Assembly: GCA_903813345.2 (NCBI GenBank)
Contig: CAIIXF020000002.1
Span: 4,938,001 to 5,002,000 of the forward strand
Direction: 5' to 3'
Source of the DNA: Owenia fusiformis
Lineage: Eukaryota; Annelida; Polychaeta; Sabellida; Oweniidae
Length of the DNA stretch: 64,000 nt
In this document: positions 25,111-38,300 of the stretch, piece by piece
Numbering within the stretch: position 1 is the stretch's first letter
Layout: each line of letters opens with the position of its first letter
Made by a program: the position numbers and the translations under genes
Notes under the pieces: model-generated
Database searches by the model: none
What the model saw: only the letters and a program-made list of their open reading frames with translations
What the model was told of the DNA's origin: nothing

Positions 25111-26329
25111 TGGATTGATTGAGTAAGTTTATTGCACGAGATTGGTGACTGATACTTCTGCTAAGTTAATATATTCTAAGTTAATATATTTGATACACAG
25201 TGCTGTTGATTCAGTAATCATTATAATAATTTATAATGTTTAACTTGTTCGTTCAATTGACAATTGCGTACTTCCATATCACATTCTCATTGGTTAGTGT
25301 GTATGCCATATACCGCAGGTGAATCTGTCATACACCGCAAGTGAATATGGCATATTCATCGCGGAATATGACATATTTTGTATCGTGATTACCGCGTAAC
25401 AGTAAGTTCCAGTTTTTGTTCCCTGCTAACTGTTATAGTACGTAATAAGCTACTGACTGATAAATCTTGGGATCAACCAATCCATACTCAGTTATTAAGC
25501 ATTACTTACGTTTTGTCACTCCCATTGACTTTTGGAATCTGTTTTTCCAAGACCATATGTTATCATGGAAACCCCTTCATAATAAACCTATTCACCAGTT
25601 AAAGACATTCAATCCAAGGCCAAGTGACCATGGAATGGCTCAACCCCGAGGATCCTATGGATTCTGTAGTAACATGTGGTCATGAATTGAATGCAGGAGA
25701 AAAAGTTTATTTGAAGATATTATGAATGGCACTAGCCCGCTCAGTTCGTGTAAAACTAAAATATCCGTACCAGACAAGTGAAATCGGTCCAAATGATCAC
25801 GCTCTTACAAAGTTTTGACAACTTTTCCTTTTTAACGATTTGATGAATGTAAACAAAGGAAGTTACTTTGCTAAAGCCTAACATATACCAATACGGCACG
25901 GTGGGACCTCCATTGATTTTGACATTGGGTGGGATCTCATGGAAATCCGTTGAACTTCATTGAGCTAACTTGGGATCAAAATGACCTTGACAAAACCTTC
26001 TAAACAAAATTACATCATTTCCGTGGGACTCAATGGGATATGGAGGGACTCAATGAGATTTTTATAATGGGGCAAAGTTAACAAGGTCTCTTGGGACATT
26101 GTGGGACTCGATATGGCATGGTAGGACTTGATGGGTCGAGTGGGATTCTGCGCCATTGGAATATGTTGGCCTTAGGACCAAACTCGCGTAATGTAACATA
26201 TCATATAAGTAATGTAGACAAACCCAATGCCACGGAATTGAACACTGTCTTTGAGAGAATGTAAAGCACTATTATTTCCTTTGGCTTCAGGCTTCTACAA
26301 CTAAACAATTTATGACACATATAATACTA
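25111..26329. other. No supported gene
   Basis: Contains a short duplicated phrase (TACACCGCAAGTGAATATGGCAT-like, 25310-25370) and degenerate GTGGGACTCAATGGGAT-type repeats (about 25905-26155). No exons recognised. Confidence 0.4.
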
Positions 26330-26533
26330 TACACCCCCTCCATAAGGTTGGCAACTGCAAGTTTTCATATGATTACATATTAAGGTCTGTCAATGTTTGA
26401 ACCTTGATTTTGTTCCTTATTGCTTTATTCCAAAAGCTTGATGTCTTGTTTAAAATTGCCAAACAGCATGAAAAACTTTAATAAGTGATATAAAGGGGGA
26501 CTTCCAGTTACAAAACTTATGATGGGGAGTGTA
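26330..26533. mobile_element. 204-bp MITE related to the foldback at 44490
   Basis: The left end TACACCCCCTCCATAAGGTT and the right end AACTTATGATGGGGAGTGTA are inverted repeats. The same terminal sequence bounds the larger element at 44490-45301, so both belong to one family. No coding capacity. Confidence 0.65.
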
Positions 26534-27705
26534 ATATAACATATTATCATCATAATTCATTCTTAACATACCATAACTACATGAACAACATAAGAATAGA
26601 ATGGCATCTGAAATACAATTTTGAAAAATGTTAATGTGAAAAGTACACATACATGTATTTCCTATTGCTGACTACACATACCCTAAACGGTTTTATGGGG
26701 TATGGCAATGATAAGCTGTAAAAAATATAAAATGGTAGATAATGAATATGTTTAGCATATCATGATGTCACAAATAGTGTTAAGATTTATTTAGAATAAC
26801 ACTTTTTGCTATAAGGATACACATTTTCTATTTGACCCTAGCAAAAAGTTCAACAACTGAAGTGTTATGTGCCACGCCCCCTTTCTTGAATTTTTAGGGG
26901 AAGGTAACGAGAAAAATCAGAAAAAATAGATACTTGTACTTTTTGTTGAAACTTATTCAAGAAATATTTTCTAACATCATCAGTGAAGTTTTAAATCAGG
27001 TTTTATTCACCATAGGCCCTTACTGTTTTTTAAACGACTGATTAACTATCGATTGATTAAGAAATTTTGAAGAGAAATTATGTACTTTTAGGGACAAATT
27101 ATCCCATATCTCGACAAAATTTTGTTGGTTAAGACCCAAACTTTCAGGAATTCTTTATACATGCCTTATTGATATATTGACAATGTTTCATTATAATTGC
27201 AACATCCTCAAATGAGATATTAAATAGTTTCAAGCATATGGTCAAACTCCAACTCGAAAATAATAAAATTTGCTAACTCAGCACTTTTGAGCCTGCTTTG
27301 CAAGGGTTCACAAACTTTTTTTTACATGCCTTGGGGTCCCCTACAAGAATCTTAAGTCAAATTGAATCTAGGTGTTTTGGACACAAATCGCCTTGGCCGT
27401 AGCACTATTTGGTCGTTCAAGGTACAGAACACGTAATTTGTGCCTAGCCCTGCGGGGTGTATTCGACGATATTACCCCTGCTCTTCAGTCTATATTTCTT
27501 AAATCAAAACATCATTTATGGTTTCTTAAAGAGAGCTAAACATAAGTTCTTGGTATGTTGTATCGTATCGTTCTAAAAGTTGTTTAAATTAAACAGCAGC
27601 GCCCCACGTGCTAGAGAATTGCTCTAATGCGGGTTTTCATGAGTCAGAACCTTCACAGTATGACTATGAGAAACTTCTCATTATATGTTCTACTTTTGAT
27701 TTACA
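26534..27705. other. No gene seen
   Basis: AT-rich. A CCCCACGTGCTAG phrase like those near 9.7 and 21.8 kb occurs at 27602. Confidence 0.35.
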
Positions 27706-30700
27706 TAGTGTGTGCCAAATTGCTTTCTAAGTGGCTTAGTTAGGCTAAACCTATGTTGTGGTAGCTTACTATGAATTGACCCATAGTCATATTAGATTGA
27801 TCTATTATCTATTAATTTTTACTTGTCTGCAGTCAAAATAGTGACACGAAAGGGCTAGACGGCTTGCACCAAGGTGCGACCGTCAAAAAGATGAGTTTGA
27901 AAAATATACATTTTTTGAAATAATACTTGTAAGTTTACAAAATAAGATGCAAATTTGATATTGATGTGTAATGATAGTCCATTCGGGTGTGGTAATTTTA
28001 TGAAAAACAATTATGGTAAAAAATTGGATATTTATGACCTTAAAATGCGTTTTCAATTAAAAAGTTACTGTTGTCAAGGATATTATTCCTATTTTATATA
28101 GTCAATGTTTTTTAAATATACCAATAACCATTTCATTAGTTTTTGACAAAGTAAATAATTATAGGGCTCACACAAGGATCAATTTTGTTCACAGCATTTT
28201 CATATTAAGTGATGTTTTGAAAAAATACGAAGGTAAACTCAATTTTATCTTTTATTTGTTGAAGAAAAAATAATTATATGTTTGTTTTCTTGTTTCGACT
28301 GAAAAATCTCAATTCATCGCCCTTGCTTTGCAAGCAGGAGAGTCTACACCAGTACAAAAAAGTCTTCAAAAAGTTGATCCTTGTGTGAACCCTACAATTA
28401 TTTACTTTGCCAAAAACTTATATAATGGTTATTCGGATATATAAAAATCATTTAATAGGTAAAATAGGAATAGTATCATTGACTTTTGATTTTGAATAAA
28501 AAAGTATTATGAGCATATAGTGCATCACTTCCAGGACAATAATTAACCCTCTATATTTATAGTGATGCAGCAGATAGTGAAGTTGATTCTTTTTAGTTTA
28601 TAGCTTGCAGCTTAATATCTAAGAGACATTATCTTGTAGTAGTGGGTGTGACAGTGATGAGACGGGAATTGATTTTATTAATGCAAGTTTTGACAATCCT
28701 AGTATTGATGGTTTATCTTACGGACGTCATATTAAAGAGACCAATTTGCATTACATCACAGGGGCGGATCTGGGAACAAACAAGGGGGGGGGGAAATTTC
28801 AGGTCAGAGAAAAAAACGTCAGCGGAAATTTTTTTGGGCCCCTAAAACCGAAGAGTGGGCCCAAATTTTGAGGCCCGTTTTCTTCAAAATTTGACCTGAA
28901 ATTAGAAAATAAGGCCTTAAAAGGCCCAGTAATGACCAAAAAGGCCCACTTTTTGGGGCCTAAATGCCTTTTTTGGCCCAATTTTATTTGGGCCCACTCA
29001 AGGGGGGGGGGGCAATTTGGAGTTTAAAGGCAATTGAGAACAATTGTGACCTTTGGCGACCAATGATTAGGTGACCTGGTGTCAAGGTCATTTTAAGGTC
29101 AAAGTCAATATCTTGGTAGTTGGCAACTGTGGGGCTACAGTCCTATTAAATGACCAATGATAAAGTGACCAGAGATCCATATGTCAGTGTCTATTGATCA
29201 AGATCATTTCAAGGTCATAGCTCAATATCTAATTAGTATTTGGCATTTTGGGGCTGAACGTGTTTTTGTGAAAACAATATGATTTTTCTTATGTAAAGTC
29301 CCTATGATAAAAATGATATCATCCAACTACTTCACGTGAAAAGAAAAAACATCATAAATCCCCCTCAACCTTTATTTTTCAACTTAGTTTTTATGATTTC
29401 ATTCTGGTTTGATTCCTTGACAACTTAGTGATACACTACATGATTTTACTACTATACGTACGGGTATAAGCATCACCTGTAGTGCCACCTGTTATTAATA
29501 ATATTCGTAAACATAATGCTTGAATGTATGAATAAATTGAAATTAAAAATATAAATACATGAAAATATATCTGAAATATTATTGATAAAATCTCCACCTT
29601 GTCACTTTTTGAAAAATATTAGGCTTATTTTCTAAAGTATTTTTTCTGAATTTGAATATATCAAAAGTTCTTCTACGCTAATGAATTAACAAGTTCTGAA
29701 AAGGGGACGGGTATTGAAATGCGATAAAGTTAAAAACCACAAATTCCATGTTATTTTCCATTGGAAAAAGTCAAACTATCCATTGTTTTCAGCATAATTT
29801 TGGTCATTGAAAATTGAAATCTCCAAAACTAGACTTTCATTACAATTCTTCTAATGAAAAAGTTTTAGACCACTTGTTGAATAATATTTTCATGCAATTC
29901 AAATAAAAAAGAAGAACCTCTGTTGAGTAAATAATTTCAAAAAATGTTGAGATGGGTTCCCCATTCATAGTTTTGTAGATTGTTCGAATGATATTTTTAT
30001 AATCATTGAGAATTGAATTTTCTTGAAAGATAACATATTGTGTTTTTGAGAAATGTCATATTTATATTGAGAAAGTAGTCATGGTAAAATATATGACCGT
30101 CAGATATCATTTGCCATACTATATCTGGTCCTTTGCCAATTTGAAGTGAATTGTAAAATCATATCAGAAGAGAGGTTATCCAAATATGAGGTCATTAGTT
30201 TAATCACTAGTGCAATCAGTAATCAACAGTCACGTTGACCAAGTTTTTCACGAGAGTTACTTTCTCCAGTAGTTCTGAATTGGATCAGTAAGCGGATGTG
30301 TTTCACAAAATCTAAATTTAAAGCAAATTTAAAGTTTAATGGCCAAAGCAGGTTCAACATATTATGTTTAGCTAAATCAAACAACAAATAATATGACCAT
30401 TTAACTCACACTAGTTTCTTCATATGCCTGGACTAAAAAATCCCGAATCTGTTTGGGTGAAATAACCAAATGTGACCAATAATATGAGTATATTTGAGCA
30501 TTGTCTCTTCACTTTCCAGTCAAAAATGTAAGATTTAAAAATATTTTTACAAATGATTGCAGTAAAACATGCAAAATATTATACACATTGGTTATTGAAA
30601 TGTAAAGATAGTCCATTAGTGTATGGTTATATTATTAAAAACAATTATGGTAAAAAATTGGGTATTTCTAACCATATAATGCTTTTTATTCCAAGTTCAA

Positions 30701-31475
30701 TGACATTCTTCCTAGTTTACCTTTGAAATGATTTTCATACTGACGAATAACTATTATATCAGTTTCTGGCAAAGTAAATAAGTGAAGGGCTTACACAAGG
30801 ATCAAAGTTTTTTAAGACTGTTTACGTACTTGTATATCCCTTGCCGTTCTAAGACGAAGAGCAATGAATTGCGATTTTTCAGTTGAAACAATGAAATAAA
30901 CACACTACAGTATGTTTATTTTGTTAAACATTTAACAAATAAAATTGTGTTTAACCTTATATTTTTTCAAAACATCACTAAATATGAAAATATTGCAAAT
31001 AAAGTTGATCCCTGTGTGAGCCCTATATTTATTTACTTGGCCAAAAATGAATATAATGGTAATTAAAATATTTTGAAAACATTGAATAGGTGAAATAGGA
31101 ATATTATCATTAACAACCATGACTTTTGAATTAAGATAGTATTTTCAGGTAGGAAATATATAATTCTTCACAATTATTGTTTTTTATAAAAATGGCCACA
31201 CGCAAATGGACTATTATACTTATCAATATCAAATTTACCTCCTATATTGTATACCCATTGCTATTATTTGAAAAAAAATAATTTTTTATCAAACTCATCT
31301 TTTTGATGGTTGCACCTTGTGGCAAGCCGTTTAGCCCATTCGTGTCACCTTTTTGAGTGCAGACAAGTAAAAATGAATAGTTGATGGACCAATCTATAAT
31401 GAGAATGGGTCACTTCATAGTAAGCTACCACAACATAGGTTTTTGTGATTTTCTGGGGTTTTGGCACACACTAAT
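27706..31475. mobile_element. 3.8-kb inverted-repeat element with nested hairpins
   Basis: The outer arms match: TAGTGTGTGCCAAA ... GTGGTAGCTTACTATGAA ... GACACGAAAGGGCTAGACGG ... AAAAAGATGAGTTTGA on the left returns as reverse complement at about 31280-31475. Inside each half is a second palindrome built on GGGCTCACACAAGGATCAA and TTGATCCTTGTGTGAACCC (28165/28375 and 30790/31005). The middle, about 28520-30590, is not shared, suggesting two joined or interrupted copies of one foldback element, or a later insertion. No transposase recognised. Confidence 0.7.
28758..29014. repeat. GGGGCGGAT-type repeat with GGGCCC/GGCC-rich interior
   Basis: It begins CAGGGGCGGATCTGGGAAC and continues with many GGGCCC, AAGGCC and TTGGGGCC blocks up to a G run. 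The start and the composition match the small element at 32477-32591, so this is a longer or partly lost member of the same family. Confidence 0.55.
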
Positions 31476-32383
31476 ACATTACCGATATCTCAACCAAACA
31501 GATTCCAATATTTGCGTTTCTTGTTGTTATACTTTGGACTTCCTAATACACAATTAAAAATGATTGATCGTTTTTATTACTATTCAATACATTTTTTCAG
31601 TTAAATGTCATGAAGCCATAATTCGAAAAATATATCAAACTTAATGTGAATTCTAAAGACGGCTCTTTCAAATTTAATTTGATTTTAATTCCAAATCTTA
31701 ATACTTTTGGAATCTCTAGAAAGTGAACAATCTTCTTCTTGAAAAAGTTTATTCATTTTCACTTGATAATTCAAGAGAATTAGCCATCGTGTTTGAATTT
31801 ATTTGATGAATGTTGATGAATATTTATTAAAACAAAATTGAAAATTTCAACCAATCAAATTAAGATCACAGATCAAGAGAGTCAATGCGCAATTAGCACA
31901 AATTGGCTTACCAAACGTCGCCTTTGTGTCCAGAAACTACAAAAAGTATCTTTAAAATTAACACCCCAAACATTCCATCTGTCAACCTCATTTTCACTAT
32001 CTAATTGACCAAAACATATAAGTGTCCAGAAATTGACAAAAAGCTTATTGGAATGATTACTGTTTTTGGAGGGGGAGACTGCACTCCTGACGACCCTGAG
32101 ACGGCCAATACATACTCTTGTTTGATTGCACAATCATCTAAATACCATTTAAAGTGGTAAAGTGGACGCACCCTTTGGTTCTCCATTTATCTTTTTTTGA
32201 TTTGCCAAATCTATAAAATATTCTTTAATGGTAAACTTTTCTAGGGGAAAGGGATGGAATCCCAACACTCTGGCAAACACTGCTAACGAAAATATTCTTT
32301 ATATTTTATTGACTTAAACAAATCAATTAAGTGTTTCAGAATATACTAAAACTGCCAGGGAGTATGGACTTTTTGTATTTCAG
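31476..32383. other. Upstream region of the lectin-receptor gene; start exon not found
   Basis: The first recognisable exon of the downstream gene starts at 32384 without an in-frame ATG, so a leader exon should lie upstream. I could not identify it. Confidence 0.3.
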
Positions 32384-35300
32384 ATAGCTATCGCACTTCT
32401 GATATCTTGGTGTCTAGTTGTAAACGCAGATAAGACAGGTAAATATACTGTTTACTATTTGAATTGACACGGGTAGCAGGGGCGGATCCCCCCCCCCTTA
32501 AGGCCTTTTTTGGCCTAAAATTTTTTTTGGGCCCAATTTTTTTTCTGGGCCCACCCAAGGGGCCCAGGCCCCGCCCCCCTAATCCGCCAGTGGGTAGGAA
32601 CGAGGAGTTCAACTCTAGACTTGCAAGTCGCTAGTAGACACGATAGTGAAAATAAAATGTCTTTCGATGTCTTTATTTCTTAAAAATGAATTATAAATTG
32701 CACGAAGTTACCTCCAAAACACCTGTAATGTAAGGGTGGTCTGCCTTCTCGAAAAACAAAAAAAGATATAAGATTATGTTATCACAGTGCTACATATGGC
32801 GGTCAAAGGAAGGAAAATTGCACTTCTCAAAACTTTTTTTTCTTTTTTTCAATTTTATAGAAAAAATTCAAAATTTTAATTTTTAATCAAACTTCAACCA
32901 TGAATAAGAACATTGTAAAATGTGAAATATATGATCCAAAACTACTTAGTCAAAAATAAACCTGTCCATACTTTTTTTGCCATACCATATCTGATCCTTT
33001 CGATTTTTTATTTTAGAATGCCAACGGTCAAACTGCGAAGGGGACATGACATCAACTATTACGTGTCAAGAATATTACTGGATTCGTATAACAAGAGTGA
33101 AAAATATTGCTGAACGAACGTGCAATGGCTTTAAGATATGTGAAAGCCAAATCCAACATCCAAATAACACAAAAAGCAAATGCAATGGTTACACCAAATG
33201 TACATTCCAAAATATGATTGCTGAAGATGGCCAAGGTGAACAGTGCAAGACATATGACGAAGATGGGAATGTAATATTGCATAAAACGACATCTCAAGAA
33301 ATCTGCTTCGAATGTTATCCAGTACCCACGACTATACATAGTAAGTGTGGTGCAATGTACAGGCAAGGGTGTTTCATAATGACCTCATCTCTCCCAATTT
33401 GACTGACAATCACATGGCTCAATATATCAGAAGAGGGGGACAAACCCCAGGGTTCAAAGATGACATACGCTAAATCTGTATAGCGCAGTCAGATGTCCCT
33501 TTGGTAGTTCGACTTTTTCAGGAAAGCAACAAACTTGGCACAGTTGTAGAAACATATGATCTGAATGAAAAATGATTTCGGGGCAAGTGATTCGGGGTGG
33601 TCTTCATGGATTGTAAGCCTCTGACCCCCACCCCTATCATAAATAAAAATAGTTGTAAAGTATATTTCTTTAAATGACTTCATTTGGTGATTGCTTTGAG
33701 CCTTGAAATTGAGAAAAACCTATTTTAGAAGTGGTGTTAAGGAAGAAAAATACATTTTAACCCAATTATCTAGCGTGAATTCATCTTTCAAAGGGTCAAA
33801 TATGGGACATCAAGTACTTTTTTTCAAGAATGTGATGTCTGATCATCCTGAAAAAATTCATACTAATAGAGATATAGGTGTTAATCACTCATATGATATA
33901 TGGCTTGTGTAGCTCATGTAATTTTTGAGAAATAAATTATCGAAATATGGATATTTAAGCCCTTGCAGCCTAGGGGTGACCTTATTTTACCTTAATAATT
34001 TTTAAGATACGCAATGTTTGGGCCTCATATGAATTCTAAATGTTGCATTAAGTATTGTTTTGTCATATTATTCCTAATAAAATGTAAAAAAAATTATTGG
34101 AAATTAACAAAAAATCAAATTTTCATTTTCGGTTCTAAAGGGCCAGGGGTAACCATATTTTATGCATTATGCATCTCAAATTAGCTCAAGATGTTGCATA
34201 TAGTTCTGTTTTATCATACTTCTTCCAATAAGATGTAGAAAATGATCGGATATATCTAAAAAATCAAAAATTTCACTTAAGCTCTTGATGGCCCTTGGGT
34301 AACCTTATTTTACCTAAATAATTTTCTAAATATGAGACATAGTCACCTCAAATGAGCTTTAGATGGTATATTTAGTCCTGTTTTATCATATCATTCCCAA
34401 GGAGTGAAAAAATGATTGGAAATTATAAGAAAATGACATTTTCATATTACACCCCCAATCCGCAACATCTTCTTGACATACCTATTTTCTTAAAATGTAT
34501 GGATAAACTATCAATTTCAGCATTAAGAAGTGTAAATTCAGTTCAATGCTTCTATAAAGGGAGTCCCACTTATAGGTTTTTAAGATCCAAAACATTTCAA
34601 GAGGAATCAGCTGAAATAATGTTCATCCAGGGGGTTTCTTTGGAAAAAAATAAACATATATGTTAGTCTTGATGAAATATCAAAACTTGAATATATTTTG
34701 ACACTGGTCCATGATCGTTGAATGGCCCCTTTGCACTAATTGTTGCACCTTTAAAACAGCACTAGAGAGACTTGTGGAACTGGAACAAGGATAGTCTAAG
34801 GAGGAAACTGAAACTCTTGAAATGGATGGAAAGAAGATAGTGACAACATAAATTCAAGGATATTTCTCAATATTTTCAGTTAGACTGCTTCAATCATGGC
34901 CTTCAAGAGAAAGAATAATACTCCTTACATTTAATTCTGATGTGGTTATCCTGGCATATATGTGATGTTAAAAACTGAAAAAGTCAATTCGGATAGCATG
35001 TGGTAAGGGAGAAAACATATCAATATCTACCTGCCCATGACCAAAGTTTAATCCTCCCCATTTCTCATACAATCATTGGATGTGATGTTACATCTGTATT
35101 CTACTGCTATGGAAAAATGGAATAAATTGATTGAGATTTAAATGTGTCACTGAATTTTCTAATTGTTGTTAATCATTATCTCAGTAGGAATAAAGTGAAA
35201 AACAGACTATTTTCCCATTTTGAGATCATTTTATCTTGAAAATTATTGTGATAACATTTGGCATTCTTGTGCCCAATCATTGACTGTCATTATTCACTGA

Positions 35301-38300
35301 CAGAATCCTTGACAGAAGCAGCTCACCTTAACCCCCCCCCATCAGGCTAAGGTGACTGGACTTACTACCCTTTGCATTCATTCGACTTTCCTTCTCAAAA
35401 GAGAGCTTCACTCTATCAGTTTTCAATGAATCTCTGAACTCACTGCGCTAATCAGAGTTTGTTGTCGAAATAAGGACGGCTTTCTATATGGTCATTTTCT
35501 CTGACGAAATCGCATCATTAATGTGCACGCATTTACCACTTGTTCCTTCAAGCTCGCTGATTGGTTGAGAATAGGTCAGCATGGTTTATTGCAGCTTGGG
35601 TCATAAATGCTTTAAGACCCAAGCTGCCAATGGCATCGGTCATGGGGACGGGGCTGCTAAACTCACTCCATCATTTGCTTCTATATTATGGTAATATATG
35701 ATAAAATCACCCCTGACCTGTCAAAAGCTAAAAATGTCATTTTTCAAATTTCCATTATTTTTTACATCTCCTAAGGAATAATATGACAAAACAAGAGTAT
35801 ATGACACAATTCTAAGCTCATTTGAGATGCATACGTCGCATAATTAAGAAAAGTTCAATGTTAAATAAGCCCCCTCCCAGGCCATCATAAGCTAAAATGA
35901 AAATTTCAAATTTTAAGAAATGTCCAATCATTTTCTACATCTTATTGGAGGTATAATGATTAAACAGAACTATATGCACCATCTTGAGCTAATTTGGGAT
36001 ACATATATTACAAACCTTGAAAGTTATTAAGGTAAAATATGGTTACCCCTGGCCCTTCAGAAGCGATAATGAAATTTTTTTTTGAAAAGTTCCAATCATT
36101 TTTCAATCCAATTAGGAATAATATGACAAAACAAGACTCAATGCACCATTTTGAGCTCATATGAGACCCATACATTGCATATCTTAAAAATTATTAAGGT
36201 AGAATAAGGTTACCCCTAGGCCGCAAGGGCTTAAAAATTCAAATTTCGATAATTTTTATCTCAAAAAATGCATGAGCTACCCAAGCCATATTCTATATTT
36301 GTGATGAACACTTATACCCCTATGAGTATGAATTTTTCCAAGATGATCAGACATCACATTCTTGAAATACAGTACTTGATGTCCCATATTTGACCCTTTA
36401 AAAGATGAATTCACGCTAGATAATTGGGTCAAAATGCATTTTCCACACTAAACACCACATCTACAATCGGTTTGTCTCAATTTCAAGGCTCAGAGCAATC
36501 ACCAAATGAAGTCATTTAAAAAAATATACTTAACAACCATTTTTATTTATTTTTTATAATGTACCCCCTCCCCGCCTGATAGGGGTTGGGGTCAGAGACT
36601 AAAAAATCCATGAAGACCACTCCGGATCACTTGCCCCGAAATCATTTTTCACTCAGATCAAGTGTTTCTACAATTGTGCCAAGTTTGTTGCTTTCCTGAA
36701 AAAGTCGAACTATAAAGGGCTCATTTCTGGACATCTGACTGCGCTAGTATTGAGATGACATCGTCGCCGATTGGTTTAGCGAGTCAATCGTTGATTGGTT
36801 TAAAAGTAGGTCAATTTGAAAACTTTGAAAACCAAGATGGAGATCAATTGCCATGGGGTTTTCCCTCCTCATATATATCAGTATACATTTATATTTATCA
36901 CCATCTTGAATATTGAATTATGGACTTCATTATTGGCCAAAAATTAGCTAATCGCTTGATCATGGGGGACATTATTTGTGAACTTATGTTTGGTAGTCAC
37001 CATTTCTTATCTTAATTTGCTAGATTGATTGCCGCCATCATGATTTCATTATATTACATACATCACAAGTCAGACATATTGTCATAGTCTTCAATTTTTG
37101 TTGACGGCGGTTGGTGTTCGACGCCTATAACATGGCGTCTGTAAGGTGGTAACATTTTGCATGTTAATGCCTTGTTTTGATATATCAGTAGTATCCCCCA
37201 CTGATAATTGGTACTGTACATTTCTTTAGATAGACGTTTTACTTTTTGCCTACACAGCTAATCTTTTAGATGTGGCTGTTTGATTGTACGTCATCGATCA
37301 AATGGGCAACTTTTGTAGTGATATTTAGTAAGTATAAGCAGCAAGGAGGATTGGCTCCCAGAGTGCAACATCGATATTCTGTCCCATATATGGGCATGTC
37401 GTGCTACAAAATTTGAATTCCAACAGCCGCCATTTTGTTCACTTCAACATTTGAATCGTAAATTTTGGTCTTATTTCCTAACGAAAAATTCCAAAACTCA
37501 CAGGAAATGATTGAGATATTGGTTCGAATCTTTTGAACTGTTTATTTGGAATTTATAATCGGTTATAATTTCAGAAAATAACGACATCTCGGCGTTTTCA
37601 TTGTTGGAAAATATCGACTTCGATTCTGGGAGCCAATCCTCCTTGTATAAGCAGTATGCTGCTGAGATTAATCAGAATTGTTTCAATAAGTAACAAGCTT
37701 TCATATGATATTTAACACATTGAGGTTCCATTATAGGATTGGTAATTAGCGGAAACGGCCATTGTAAGGCACATTGTACATACCATTTTAAGGGTCCTTA
37801 TAATCAAAAGGGGGGGGGGTGTATAGAGGGTCTTGGAAATGCATATACAATATTTTTCAGCTCTCTTATACCATATACAATATTTTTTCACCCCTTTTAT
37901 ACCATATACAATATTTTTCACAGCTCTTATACCATATACGATATTTTAGGTGAAATACAATATACGATAATTTTGAAACTGCTTTTGATTAAAGTTTGGA
38001 TATTTATAAGGAAATAATATTATATTAGGAGAGAATCCATGTACTAAAGTAAATGTATTATTATAAGGCAACTAGACTCCACATAAATACCACAATGATT
38101 TCATTTATTACATAATGAATAAGACACCATTCGGGTACATCCGCATCAGACAAGCTTTGACCACATTTTATTTTCAGGTAAACAAGTTTATTTAAAACAC
38201 ATTCATGATATAAGATTCATGACTTCTCTTTAGTGATTTAACAACCTACTTTGACCAAAAAACTAGCTTTGACATTGCTGCAATTTGCTAAAGCCATTAG

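Noticed and set aside
28642-28845. Frame with a signal-peptide-like start, considered as the missing first exon of the lectin gene
   Set aside because: No splice donor at a fitting phase follows it, and it runs into a G-rich repeat.
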